This document shows, in pieces, positions 1-12,286 of a stretch of 64,000 nucleotides of DNA (position 1 is the first letter of the stretch; every line of letters starts with the position of its first letter). The position numbers were made by a program, and so were the translations under genes. The notes below the pieces were generated by a model. It did no database searches, was not told where the DNA came from, and saw only the letters and a list, made by a program, of their open reading frames with translations. The stretch is from Batkoa obscura (Eukaryota; Entomophthoromycota; Entomophthoromycetes; Entomophthorales; Batkoaceae): NCBI GenBank assembly GCA_030770535.1, contig JASVEC010000080.1, positions 1 to 64,000 of the forward strand. Reading direction: 5' to 3'.

Positions 1-3000
1 CATCAGTTTGAAGCACAACTCTACCACGAAGATCATTGAGTACCAAAGTTTGATGGGTTTCAGCAAGCCCCAACTCCCATGGTAATCCAGCATATTTAAT
101 ACCTGTCCATCTAGATGCACCTGTACCACCATCATGTCCAGAAATTAAGATATGGTCAGCTTTTGCTTTAGCAACTCCAGAGGCAACAATCCCTACTCCA
201 ACTTCCGAAACAAGCTTAACTGAAACCCTTGCCCTTGGATTGGAAGTCTTTAAATCATAAATGAGTTGCTTGAGATCTTCGATAGAATAAATGTCGTGAT
301 GAGGTGGGGGCTAATAAGACCAACACCAGCAGTAGATTTACGTGTTTTAGCAATATTCTCAGATACCTTGTGTCCTGGAAGTTCACCTCCTTCACCTGGT
401 TTTGCTCCCTGCGCCATTTTGATTTGAAGCTCATCTGCATTTGTTAAGTAAAAGCTAGTAACTCCGAACCTTCCAGATGCAACTTGTTTAATAGCAGAAC
501 GTAAGTTTTTACCATCAACTAATCCAGAGGCTCTTTGTGGGTCTTCACCTCCTTCTCCAGTATTACTTTTGCCTCCAAGCTCATTCATGGCAGCAGCAAG
601 AGTGGAATGTGCTTCCATAGAAATAGAACCATAACTCATAGCACCAGTACAAAATCTTTTTACAATTTTGTCCCAAGGCTCAACCTCATCAATTGGAATT
701 CCTTTACTTTTTTCAAAATCGAAATCAAGTAACCCTCTTAGTGTACAGTTACGGATTGAATCATGGCATGCTTTTGCATACTCATCATAAGCATTTTTAT
801 TTTTATTGCGTACAGCGTCTTGAAGTTTAGCAACAGTCACAGGCTCGTTGATATGTTTTTGACCACCTTTACGCCAATGATATTCTCCTACTTCTGGAAG
901 ACCTTTGATATTTTCTGTATATCTAGTAGGATAGGCAGCTTCGTGAAGTCGAATAGCATCTTGTGCAAGCATTTCAAAAGTAGAACCCTTAATTCTAGAA
1001 GCGGTACCATTAAAACATTTTTCAATAACTTCCTCACTAATACCAAGAGCCTCAAAAATTTGAGCTCCTTTATAGGATTGTAAAGTAGATATACCCATCT
1101 TTGACATGACTTTCAATATACCATTACTGGAAGCTTTTTTGTAATTTTTTATTAACACTTGGCCATCGATTTCTTCTTCCAGTAAACCATCTCTTTTTAA
1201 TTTAAGGATCGCTTCAAGAGCAAGGTAAGGGCATATAGCATCTGCACCATATCCTAAAAGTACACAAAAATGATGTACTTCTCTTGCTTCACCAGTTTCA
1301 ACTACCAAAGCAACTTTAGATCTTAATTTATTACTAATAAGATGTTGATGAACAGCACCTGAAGCTATAAGAGAACTAATAGGAATATTGTCTACATCAG
1401 CTTCGTTATCTGATAAGACAATTACTTTAACGCCTTCATTTATTGCTTCGACTGCGCTTTCGCATAACTCGTTAAGTTTCTCTAGATAGCCTGAAGGCCC
1501 TAATTCCTTTTTGAAAGTTATTGAAAGAGTTTTTACCGACCAATCAGCTACGTACTTTGAAATATTCTTAATTGAAGCAAGCTCATCAATATCAATTATT
1601 GGAGATGGAAGCGTCATTCTATGACACTGCGATTCCTCAATTTCTAAGATATTTCCCTCTGGTCCAATATAACATTCCAAAGACATGACAATTTCTTCAC
1701 GAATTGGATCAATGGGTGGGTTAGTTACCTGGGCAAAGAGCTGGCGGAAATATTCATAAATTGGCCTTACTTGAGTAGAAAGGCAAGCTAAGGCGTTATC
1801 GTTACCCATAGAACCCAATGCTTCCTTTCCTTCTTTTATCATTGGTAAAATAAGGAAATTTATTTGCTCCAATGTAAAGCCAAATACAGTCATTCTTGGA
1901 TCTCTTGCAACAGAAACAGGATCTAACACGTAAGCTCTAGTAGGACTATTTTCTAAAGTCACTGCTTTGAGCTCTTCTAAACTAAGCATTTGGTTGTCAA
2001 TCCATTTACCAAAGTCTTCGCGTTCTGCTACCTTGCTTTTAAGCTCGGTATCATCAACAATACGCCCTTCAACAGTATCCACTAAGAGCATTCTACCAGG
2101 CTGCAAACGTCCTTTTTTTATAACAGTGGCTGGGTCAATAGTTATAGTACCTACTTCAGAAGCGCAAACTATTCTATCACCTTCAAGGACATAATAGCGA
2201 CATGGTCTGAGACCATTTCTATCTAAGCTTGCACCAATATAACGACCATCAGAAAAGGTAAACAGGGCAGGTCCATCCCATGGTTCCATCAAACAAGCAG
2301 CCCATTTATAGAACGCTTTCTTTTTTGGGTCCATGTTTGGATTATTTTGCCATGCTTCTGGCGCCATTATCATTACTACTTCTGGAAGAGAAAATTTACC
2401 GTTCATTAATAAAAGCTCTAAAACATTATCAAAAGCTGCGGAATCAGAACCATCTGGTTCAATAATTGGGTATAGTTTTTCAAGGTCTTTACCAAAAAAA
2501 GTGCTTTTCATAATACCTTCTCTGGCTCGCATCCAGTTTTTATTTCCTCGTAATGTGTTAATTTCTCCATTATGAGCACAGAACCTTAACGGTTGAGCAC
2601 GATTCCAGCTTGGAAAAGTATTTGTGGAGAATCTAGAATGGACTAAAGCAAAATGAGCAGTATAACGGTGATTTCCCAAATCTAAAAAGTATTTATAAAC
2701 TTGAATAGGGGATAACTGACCCTTATAAGTTATGTTTTCTGTAGCTAACGAACAAATATAAAACCATTCTTTTAATGTAATATTATGAGAGGATACTTTT
2801 CGAAGCAAATAAAGCTTCTTTGTAAAAGTTTTAGAATCAAAAGTTTTATCATTTAAAGTAATAAATGGTTGAAGAATTTTAGGTTCTCTTGAAAGAGATA
2901 CGGGTCCTAAAATTGAACTATCTACTGGTACCTCACGCCAACATAGTACGTTAAGGTCAAAAGAGGTAGCAATCTTTTCAAAGCGTGCCTTTTGATCATC

Positions 3001-3342
3001 GATAGTATTTGGGTTAAAAAATAAATTACCAGTTGCATACTGACCAGGTGGTGGAAGCTTAACCCCTAATATATCAGCTTCTTTATTGAAGAACTCATAT
3101 GGCATTGAAGTCATTACACCAGCACCATCACCATCACGAAAATCAGCACCAGTAGCACCTCTATGGGTCATATTGCATAAAATAACGCTAGCGTCGCTTA
3201 CTATTTTATGGCTTGGTATTCCTTTAATATGTGCAGCAAATCCCACGCCGCAAGCATCTTTTTCTAAAGAGGGGTCATACAAACCTTGTTTTGGTGGTAA
3301 GCTCTCGGCCCAGCTTTGGTTTTTATTAATAGTAGAAGGCAT
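1..3342 (-). CDS. GLT1: Glutamate synthase (GOGAT), 3' end beyond window
   Basis: Makes two glutamates from glutamine and 2-oxoglutarate using NADH, in nitrogen assimilation. The start at 3342 is followed after 30 residues by the CGVGF motif; Cys31 is the expected N-terminal nucleophile of the class II glutaminase domain (about 31-440) after propeptide removal. The HNGEIN motif lies near residue 256, then the central domain (about 480-790) and the start of the FMN-binding synthase domain with GAMSYGSIS near residue 905. No intron is visible in 3.3 kb. The frame from 3342 stops at 250, but the next conserved block ([12 protein letters not shown] to the window edge at 1) continues in another frame, shifted by one missing base at the G5 run 306-310. 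This is either a sequencing slip or a true frameshift. The rest of the synthase domain and the NADH-binding part lie outside the window. Identity is certain from the motifs. Confidence 0.95.
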
Positions 3343-5189
3343 TTTATATAACTAATAATAACACAGTTTAGTAACTTTTTATTTTTATTTTTGAAAGTAG
3401 GATAATGGTTAAAGATAAATAGAATGAAATAAAAGTTTGGATTATGACTTTTTTTAGCTTTTATAGTATTGAGGTCAAGCATAAACTTATGCATTTTGTT
3501 TCATCATAAATTCTTTGATTGGATTTAGCAACATGTTTAAAATAAGTATATTAAATTGTTGATATTTGTTAAATTAGATATAAACTATCAAATAACGTAT
3601 GTTTTGTTACCTTTTATGATATAAATTAAATAAATCGAATTATATGTTAGTTAGAATCTCTCTACTTTAAGCCATATTTATATCCCCATACTTGATGATT
3701 TTAATCTTTATCAATTTCTTAAATCTTCAATTAAAATATATGTGACTATTTTGATTAGATAACAAGATGAAAATAATCTAATCAAGTAGAAATTATATTT
3801 GACATTTGATAAATAAACTTAGGATAGCAGTCACGCTATTGTTTAAGGTGGTTAAGCATGAACATTATTGGCCCAAGTTGTTATAAATTAAATCACATTT
3901 TAAAGTTAAAGTAAAAAAATTATTTTATTCTAATTGCATAAATGTAAAAGACCCGAATTCATTTTAAGCAAAGTGGAGGAAAAAACTTTTCAAATGACAA
4001 AGCTTATCAATAAATTATTTTTTGATTTCATTTGACATCATCAGGATATCTAGGAACTCTTACTAAAAAAGGCAAAATGGTATTTTAAATTTAAAATCAT
4101 GTTGTGAACAATCTGTTACCTCTCTTTATCATTCATTTTATTTAATAATATTCTTATTCATTTTATTATCATAATGTTAAGAGTCACTATTATTCATAAT
4201 GGAAAAGTTAACAGAAAAGTTAGTAAAATATTTTTTTGGATGTGACTTCCGTCGCTCATAGTTTTAAAAGTCAAACCTTTAATTCCTTAAAAAAACTAAG
4301 CCTCCTTATTTTTTATCAATTTTGATAAAGAATTGAAAGCGACAATAAGTATAAAGAAAATTTAAGTTTATAATGAGACTTATAAGAACTTACTTTGCTC
4401 TTCTAAACTTTCATGTCTGTTTGTATATTAATTAGTAATACCTAGTAAAATAAACCATTATATAGTCCGTTCTTAGCATGTTCTGGTTTGGTTTTAAATG
4501 CTAGTCTTATTTTTATCAAACTGATAAGAGATTATTCTATTTTTGAAGAAAGATAAGAAAATGTATCTGAAAATGTATCTAAAAATGTCATGGTCTATAT
4601 AAAATTTATTTAATACAAAATCAAATGATGAATATTTTGTAAATACTACTATACGATAAGCTTTAGAATTTCATGTGGGTTTAACAATTGTTATAAATTA
4701 TTTAAAGTAAGCTTACTTCAATATTTTTACAATAATTTATAACAAGGCATTTAAACAAATTTCAACTAGAAATGTCACTATTAAAAGCTTTACTATCTTC
4801 AAAACGGATTTTAATAACGAAGTGAATTTTAAGTATACTTTGTAAAGTAATAGCTGGTAATAGGCATTTTCTTGAATATTTTTGTCAAATTCCTGGGTTG
4901 ACTAACTTACATATATTTATAACGTTGTCGTACTCATTGTAGTAATAACCTTTAGAGGTTAGCTCATGGATTTGGGATGATAAGTGTATTATGGAATCTA
5001 ATAGTACGATTTAATTCTATTTAGGACAAAATGATCGTGATTTTTGTACGAAAATCAGAGGACAATGTTACTCTATAATTTTCAAGTTCATAGGCTTGAG
5101 ATTAAATAGATAATTTGTACTTCTTGAATTCTTTTAGGGCACCTTGGATCAATTCATTAATTTTTTTACTAGACTATTTTTGTAAGTAT

Positions 5190-5241
5190 CTTATCCATAA
5201 ATAAAAGACAAAATTTTAAACAAAGAAACACGTCCCCATAT
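5190..5241 (+). mobile_element. Eroded TIR-element end
   Basis: Only the right half is recognisable (AATTTTAAACAAAGAAACAC then GTCCCCATAT). Confidence 0.35.
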
Positions 5242-6106
5242 ATATTTCACTTTAACCAAGTTGTTACTCTACCATAAGAAGATCGGAAGCCATATTTTAA
5301 TGTTGGTTTTAATTCACTGCCATCAATAAATGGATAAATATCCTACACAGTTATAACAGCATTTTTCGATTCTCTTACTTTTTTAGAAATATATATTAAT
5401 ATTTGATTTATGTTTAAATTGTACACATTGAATTAATTTCACTCAAATTTTTATCACTAAACTTTGTATAACCACAAAAAAAAATCAACAATTTCCTACA
5501 AATTTTCTTTCTATATTGTATAGCTTTTATTTGAAGCATTTACTTGATTTCTGTTTACTCTTCTCATTCTAGTCAGACAATCTATATACATAAAGGTACC
5601 TACATTTGATAACTGAAAAAACATTATGAAATAAATAATATAATACCAATAATATTCAACAATCAAGAGTGTCTTAATTCATCATTTCATAATTGATTAG
5701 AATTATTAGATTTATAACCAAAAGGTATACTGAGCTCATTATCTAGACATCTAAAGATTTTATTAAATATTTGGAGTACCATCAACTTTAATGAAGATCT
5801 ATTACTACTTTTTAGTATAGTTTTCAAGCATCTTTTGGCTAGCTAAAAGTCTTCAGGGTCAATATTATTACAATATACTTTTATGAAGTAATTAAAGAGT
5901 TAACTTGGCTCTACTCTATTTATTGTTACTGATGGCATAATTAATTTGTTTGAGGAACTACTAGTAACAAACAAAAAGGAGTTAGATTGAGCTCTATTAC
6001 ATTTTAACAGTTTATTGAATCTTAATACTTCATACTCAATTTGTTCTAGAAAATTATCTTTCCCTTTTTGAATAATTAGCTTTTCTCCTTTTCTTCTTTC
6101 CATCAA

Positions 6107-6211
6107 ATGGGAATGTCTTTTTTGGCTCCATGACTTTTTCCATTTTTCAAGTGCTACTTAAGCCGAAAATTTGTTGTTAAAATCCTTAAACATAAAAATA
6201 AATCCCTATAT
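6107..6211 (+). mobile_element. 105-bp TIR element, forward orientation
   Basis: ATGGGAATGTC left end, family core with TTTTCAAGTGCTACTTAAGC, right end AATCCCTATAT. Confidence 0.78.
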
Positions 6212-6399
6212 GTTTAATATATAATACCCTCTTTGCTTTTTGGAATACAAATATCATACATTTCAATCAATTCCCTATCAAGCGCTACCTGGTTTCATGA
6301 GGAAGATTATTAATGTCGTGAAATAATTTGCTAACCACAAACTCTGAAGAATCTATCTGTTTTCCTCCATTCGTTCGATAAAACAATCTCAGTTATTAT

Positions 6400-6484
6400 A
6401 TATGGATATGTTTGAAGTTTTAATGACAGCTATTTGAGCGGAAAGGCCATTGGTAAAATTCTTAACAAAAAAATGCATTTACAT
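6400..6484 (+). mobile_element. Internally deleted TIR element
   Basis: Keeps GCTATTTGAGCGGAAAGG and GGTAAAATTCTTAACAAAAA; the left part is short. Abuts the next copy in the same direction. Confidence 0.5.
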
Positions 6485-6588
6485 ATGGGGATGTTTTTTT
6501 GACTTCATTACTTTTTCCATTTTTTAAGCGCCATTTGAGTGGGAAAGCTATTAATAAAATTTTTAAACACAAAAATACACCCCCATAT
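6483..6588 (+). mobile_element. Short TIR element (about 105 bp), reference copy
   Basis: Near-complete example of the family. Inverted ends ATATGGGGATGT / ACCCCCATAT, an AT-rich asymmetric core with TTCATTACTTTTTCCATTTT, a GCGCTATTTGAGCGG-like stretch (here GCGCCATTTGAGTGG) and an AAATTTTTAAACA-like right half. It has no coding capacity. Similar copies recur over the whole window, mostly in intergenic DNA, so it behaves as a miniature inverted-repeat element mobilised by an unknown transposase. Confidence 0.88.
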
Positions 6589-7220
6589 TCTAACAAAAAA
6601 AAGGTTGAATAAAACTAAAATATTTATGAGAATCAATAATTATTAAAAATCAGATTTTTATATATAATCCACTCGACACACAATTTGTTGATTTGATTTG
6701 TTTGATTTATAGCTATAATCATGTAACATTTATGTTTTTTCATTCAGGCTTTGCTTAAAGTGTAAACAATGCGATATCGAGAATCAGCACTTTAGTAACC
6801 AGATTAATTCCATTAATCAATATAGGATATCATTTAACTTTTAATAACTCTCTAAGATATATTATTGCTATGATCTAGTTTGTAAATCCATTTTTATTTA
6901 AGCTATGAGCTAAAATACTGGATCCCTTCACTTTTCGATAATATTTTTTAAAAGTAACATAATGTTGGTAAACAAGCTGATTTTTTCAAGTAGCCTTAGT
7001 TGCCTTAAATTTCTCATCAAGATGAAACTTTACGATACTTTTAAATATACTATATAAGAATGTTATTTTATTATGATTTCGTATTTTCTATATAACATAA
7101 AGCTTAAGAAACTATCACTTGAGTTTTAAACAAAAAGTATAATTATTTTTATTTATTTAAATCAGAGTAAAGTTTTTTTTGGTTTTACATGTATTTAATA
7201 ATTAGCTAATAATTTAATTA

Positions 7221-7325
7221 TATGTGGATGTTTTTTTCTGTTTAAGAATTTTGTTAACAATTTTTCCACTCAAATAGTGTTTAAAAAAATGGAAAAATAA
7301 TGAAATCAAAAAAACATCCCCATAT
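7221..7325 (-). mobile_element. 105-bp TIR element, reverse orientation
   Basis: TATGTGGATGTTTTT left end, ACATCCCCATAT right end, core with CACTCAAATAGTG. Confidence 0.85.
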
Positions 7326-7406
7326 GATGATACATTTATTATAGAAATCAATAGTTTATGATTTATTATATAAAAAATAAAACTATTTAAAAAAAAAAGT
7401 ATTACT

Positions 7407-7512
7407 ATTTGGGGCTGTTTTTTTTGGCTTCATTACTTTTTCTATCTTTTAAGCACTATTTGAATGGAGAATTTGTTAGTAAAATTCTTAAACATAAAAA
7501 TACATCCCCATT
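7407..7512 (+). mobile_element. 105-bp TIR element, forward orientation
   Basis: TTTGGGGCTGTTTT left end, ACATCCCCATTT right end, full core. Confidence 0.83.
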
Positions 7513-7606
7513 TATTTAAATTAAATTAATATTTTCCATTTTTATTTAAAATATTCAAAAAAAGTCATAATATTAAATGCTATAAAAAGTTTAAAGCATT
7601 TTAAAT

Positions 7607-7712
7607 ATATGGGAGTGTTTTTTTGGTTTCATTATTTTTTCCATCTTTTAAGCGCTATTTGAGCGGAAAATTTGTTAGTAAAATTCTTAAACACAAAAAT
7701 ACATCCCCATAT
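7607..7712 (+). mobile_element. 105-bp TIR element, forward orientation
   Basis: ATATGGGAGTGTTTT left end, ACATCCCCATAT right end, core GCGCTATTTGAGCGG intact. Confidence 0.88.
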
Positions 7713-8481
7713 ACTATAAACAAACATTACAAATTTATTAAAATCAGATAGCGATATTAACATGCTTTTTAATAGTTTTATTTTTGTTGTGTTCACAATG
7801 TTAGTTTGCAATATTTCGAAAAAGTAATAAGGAAAACCTTTACTTTAATTATAACTAAATAAAGATTCTTTCATAAAATATTAGAGTTTTCACTAAATAT
7901 TTCATATTGCTTATCTATGTAACATCAATTAGTTTTATACTTAAAATAATAACTATTAAAGAACGATTTATTGTAAACTTTACAATTTGAATTATATTTC
8001 ATTTAAATCATCATTGATATAGGAATAACAATAAGCATTAATATATCATGTTAGTTTAAACTTAGATCTTAAAACTCTTAATAAGATAAAATTTATAACA
8101 GATGTAAAATCAAGGGTAGAATTTAGGCTGTAATAATAATGTTTTCATAGTAAATAATAATCAAATAGTATTTTTATTATAGAAGTATAAACCCAGAGAG
8201 GCTAGAATGGAGAAATTCTCGGGGTATTGTTAGAACACTAAAGTCACCTCCCTAGAAAATTATCCTTATTAAACAAGGAATAGTAATTATAGATAAATTA
8301 AAAACCATAATTAGAAATTCGCTTTAATTTAACCGTTTTATCTTTTACTTTAAACCATAACAGCCTTTAATTATTTTAATAAATTGATGAAAAAGCATTT
8401 ATGAAACATGGAAAAATAGAACAATGTATTCTTAAAACTAATTAATATACATTTTTATTGAATTATACAGTTAATCGAAAA

Positions 8482-9132
8482 TTAATATAAAGAAATAGGA
8501 AGGTGACAAAATAAGTCTTTAGCAATGTCAAGGTAATAATAATTAGTGTAGCTTAATTTCTTTTCTTTTAGTAATAAAAGAACTTTCCTAGTCATATTTC
8601 TTATGCGATGTAAGTAGTTTGGTAATTCTTCGTTTAGTTTAATATTAGGGGTGTAATGTAAAACTAGAAGGGCCATGATTAAGAGAGGGAGCATATGGTA
8701 TGGTTCGTTACTATTTTTCTTTAAAAAATCCAAATCATGAGTACATATTATGGTAGTTATGTTTGTGTTAGGGATCAAATAAAATTTGTTAATAAGCATT
8801 TGATCCAAGGGACTTGTTCCAGTATAAATATCATCTTTAGATTGATAATATTTCATGTATGGGTAGATATCTCCAAATACTCGACAAAAGTATATGAACA
8901 AAGCATTAGATTTCCCTAGCTCGCTATTGATTTCGTTGTAGTAACTTAAAAGGATGTTGTGTCGTCTCTGGAAGTCATTATAGAGCTCATTTGTATAATC
9001 ATAGGCCGGATTTTTGGTATCGACTTCACTTACGCAAATAATTTTTTTATCTGGCCGGGCCCAATTATCACTATCCTCTTCTCTTTTATAAGCTGTATTT
9101 GCCTTGGGCTCTAAGGCAGTAGTAGTACTCAT
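8482..9132 (-). CDS. Uncharacterised 216-residue protein
   Basis: An intact single-exon frame of 216 residues in a very AT-rich setting, where a chance frame this long is unlikely. I do not recognise a family. The first 30 residues are polar and charged. The rest looks alpha-helical, with a hydrophobic stretch around residues 146-160 (LPLLIMALLVLHY) and a basic, leucine-rich stretch near the end (RKVLLLLKEKK). There is no signal peptide, cysteine cluster or known catalytic motif. It could be a lineage-specific gene or one exon of a larger gene, but no clear splice partner was seen. Flanks of more than 3 kb on both sides hold no genes. Confidence 0.5.
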   Translation of the reverse strand: MSTTTALEPKANTAYKREEDSDNWARPDKKIICVSEVDTKNPAYDYTNELYNDFQRRHNILLSYYNEINSELGKSNALFIYFCRVFGDIYPYMKYYQSKDDIYTGTSPLDQMLINKFYLIPNTNITTIICTHDLDFLKKNSNEPYHMLPLLIMALLVLHYTPNIKLNEELPNYLHRIRNMTRKVLLLLKEKKLSYTNYYYLDIAKDLFCHLPISLY

Positions 9133-12100
9133 ATAAATAAATAAAAAGTATAAAACAAAAGTTATAAAAAAGCGCTTTATATACCTGGGGTTGCCAATTC
9201 AATTATTTATATATTAAGAAAATCACATTTATAGCAGGATTTTTGTAGGCTAAATAGTTAAATTGGACAGGTTTACTATTTTTATTCGCACATAATTTGG
9301 CCTTCTAAGCAATATATTAATAAAAACTGTACTAAAATTCAATACAGAAGAAAGGGTAAATTGTCATACAACTCTGATTAAACTTACCTTAAATAGAGAG
9401 CAGCACTATATTAGTTCAGGTGTAAATCAAACTCGAATATTCAGATCAAAGCAACAGAAATATAACCTTATAGGAATAGAATTCAGATGTTGTAAAACCA
9501 TACCAAATGGTATCAATTTAAGTTGATTCAAACCTTATTCTTTAACTGAATGTAAATAAAACTATTTGATGATGAAATAAACTTTGACTTAATTTATTAA
9601 ATACATATTACTATTTGGGAGATTGAAGAGGCTTTTAGAGATAAAATCATCTTGAGCTTAATCTAAGATGTTTAATAGTATAAATAACAGCTAAAATTAA
9701 GCGTTACTATGATATAAATACTAGAGGAATGTTTTAAAAGAACTGATTTGACCAAAATGGAAAGTGACGCTCAACCTTTTGCAAAAAATGATTAAATTTG
9801 ACATTATTTGTACTATATCGGTAATTAAAAGACAACCAATAAGCCTAAGGGGCAACCTTGTTTCTAAAAATGGGAATTTACGTGAATAATTTTAATGAAT
9901 TGTTAAATTAAATTTAAAGAATTTTACTATTCAAACTATTTCTGGGATCATTAAACTAATAAACAAGTATAAAATAAATATAATAAACGGCTGTTGTTAT
10001 TTTGAGCAATAGACAACACTTATTAAGCTTTTATATTCATTTTCAAATAGTAAAGAAGTACATGAAGCGAATATAAATTATAAAAACTGATGTCTAGTAA
10101 CTGCTTTATAAAATAAAGAATATATAAGTCTTCGCCTAAATTGCCAAAAGTATCATTTATCTCATGTTAATTTTGCAAAAAAATAGGCATGTTCATTTAT
10201 GATCTAACTTATTGCTTTTATTTTCCCTATAACCATAGATATTCTGATTCCTTTAAAGGGGATTAATGAGCAAAAAATAATAATTAACTCAAATTTACTT
10301 TCTAAGGAGCCCGCGGTCTGGATGCACTGTAGGTGTTTTTCTTATAACTTCTCATTAAATAGAAATATTATTTTTTAAATCATATGATTTAAATATATTA
10401 TCACGTACGTTAGATTGATTAAAAAAGTGCCACTAAAGTAAATAAATTAAAAAGTATAGATACTTCTAAAAATAATTTAATAAGATAAAGCTCATGAAGA
10501 ACTCCTTTTTGTAAGTATTGTCAATAATACTTCATGTATTAAAAGCATTGCATCTTTGACTGAAAGTGTCTGGACTCTTTTTTAAATTTCTTAAAATTTA
10601 TATAACAAACTTGATATCCATAAGAGTAAAATAAAATATTTTAAGTTCCTGTAATGATTTATTTACAACTGATGTTAAATAGATCCTTCCTTATCCTGGT
10701 TCTAAAATTAAATTTGAAATAAAAAGAACTAATAAAGTAATATCCTAAACTCAAATCAATTAAAGCGTATATATTATAATGATAGATAAAAAAAATGAGT
10801 TATGGTATATATTTTAAAAAAATAAGTGAGTTTTTCGGTTTTTTCGTATGCTAAAAGTAACCTACTTTATTCAAATAATTGATAGACATTACAGAGCATT
10901 TACTATAACACATGGATTAACAAAACGCAAGAAAGGACTAAGAGTTCAAAAGTAGTTTATTAATTGTGATTTAATATCGGTTAATAAGAAATAGGATTAA
11001 TGCAAAAAACAAAAACAAATCATCTGGTTCTTTTAATACATTAAAGTGATATATTTCATCCAGATTTAAAAAACTATATAAAATGCTTGATAAGTTTTTT
11101 TTAGAAAGTTATGAAAATTCCATAGCTGTTCAAAGCATTGTTTTAGAAACATTAGTTGATTGTATACGAATGCAATCTATATACAGGGATTTTTTTTTGG
11201 TTTCATCACTTTTTCCATTTTTTAAGCGCTATTTGAGCGGAAAGATTGTTAGTAAAATCCTTAAAAAAATACACACTCATATCTTATAACCTAGATTTAG
11301 CTTTATAGAGATACGATCGTGTAAATTATTCATTAAATTTAAGTAATAAATAAACCACATTACTTTTAAACAAAGATAATTGCTTTGAGTATATCTATCA
11401 GGGTTATATTATAAATAATTTTAAAGCTATAATAACCCTTAAAGTTAAGAAGTAATAGTAGAATCTTTAAATAGTATATTAAATCTTTAATCACATTGAC
11501 TTATACTAAAAAAACTTACTATTGTATGGAGAAATGCTATAACAATTAGCTATTTGAATAAAATGAATTTTTTTATATTAGAGTATAAGCTCTATAAGCT
11601 AAAAGATAAATGTAAACTAACAAATAATAAAATTCTATAAATTTTCTATACCCAAAATTTTCATAATAACAAATTAATTTCTTAAATATCATGTTATCGA
11701 AAGTACATTTTGTAAAAAGCGAGTCCAAGTTTAAATTAATTTAAAAAAACTATATAAAACCGAGCCCTCTAATTTGTATCCCTTCTTTTTCAACCAATAA
11801 CTTTTCTAACAATTATTATTTAGATCTTATACAAATATAACAACTATAATTTATTTTAAAGCTAAAAGTAGATGTTTAAAAGATGCAATACCAGTTTTTT
11901 TATAGTTTGAGTAACAAATCCTAAATATAGGACTTTCCATCTCTACTCTCAGGTGCAATAATTAAAATATCCTTTCTGAATCTTAGATATAATGCTCTTT
12001 TTTTCAGATAAAGTTAGTGCTTTATCAAACACAAAAGTACGTTTAAAAAATCAAGATGTTCAATCAGGTTCTTTATACCTTTGGTTACTTCCAACAATAA

Positions 12101-12286
12101 ACCATTTGGGAGTCTGACTCCTTTAAAATATTAAAAAAAATGCAGTGTTAAAATAATTATAAAAACTGTTTTAAAATTCAATATTTTTTAATCTGTATAA
12201 TAATATATATAACAATAATTGTCTTAAAGAATATTAAGGTACTGCAAATATAGCTCTACATATTTTTTACACATGGAAATAGGAAC
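9133..12286. other. AT-rich intergenic region
   Basis: No supported gene. One TIR element at 11179-11282; the open frame across it is a by-product of the repeat. Otherwise featureless AT-rich sequence. Confidence 0.55.
11179..11282 (+). mobile_element. 105-bp TIR element, forward orientation
   Basis: Core GCGCTATTTGAGCGG and TTTCATCACTTTTTCCATTT; ends partly degraded (ATACAGGGATT / ACACTCATAT). Confidence 0.8.

Larger units (their letters stand above)
3343..8481. other. AT-rich intergenic region with short TIR elements
   Basis: No convincing coding sequence on either strand. The region holds a cluster of the 105-bp inverted-repeat element between about 6.1 and 7.7 kb and a decayed end near 5.2 kb, listed separately. 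The rest is low-complexity AT-rich sequence. No tRNA-like fold or B-box was noticed. Confidence 0.6.

Noticed and set aside
5900-6106. 68-codon minus-strand frame
   Set aside because: No family resemblance, ends at the edge of a TIR element, and lies in low-complexity AT-rich DNA.
8165-8270. Less AT-rich patch that might be a small RNA gene
   Set aside because: No tRNA arms, B-box or snoRNA boxes could be matched; not enough support.
11083-11289. Plus-strand frame containing FFKRYLSGKIVSKIL
   Set aside because: The same peptide-like stretch recurs at 23696-23908; it is the translated core of the TIR element, not a gene.
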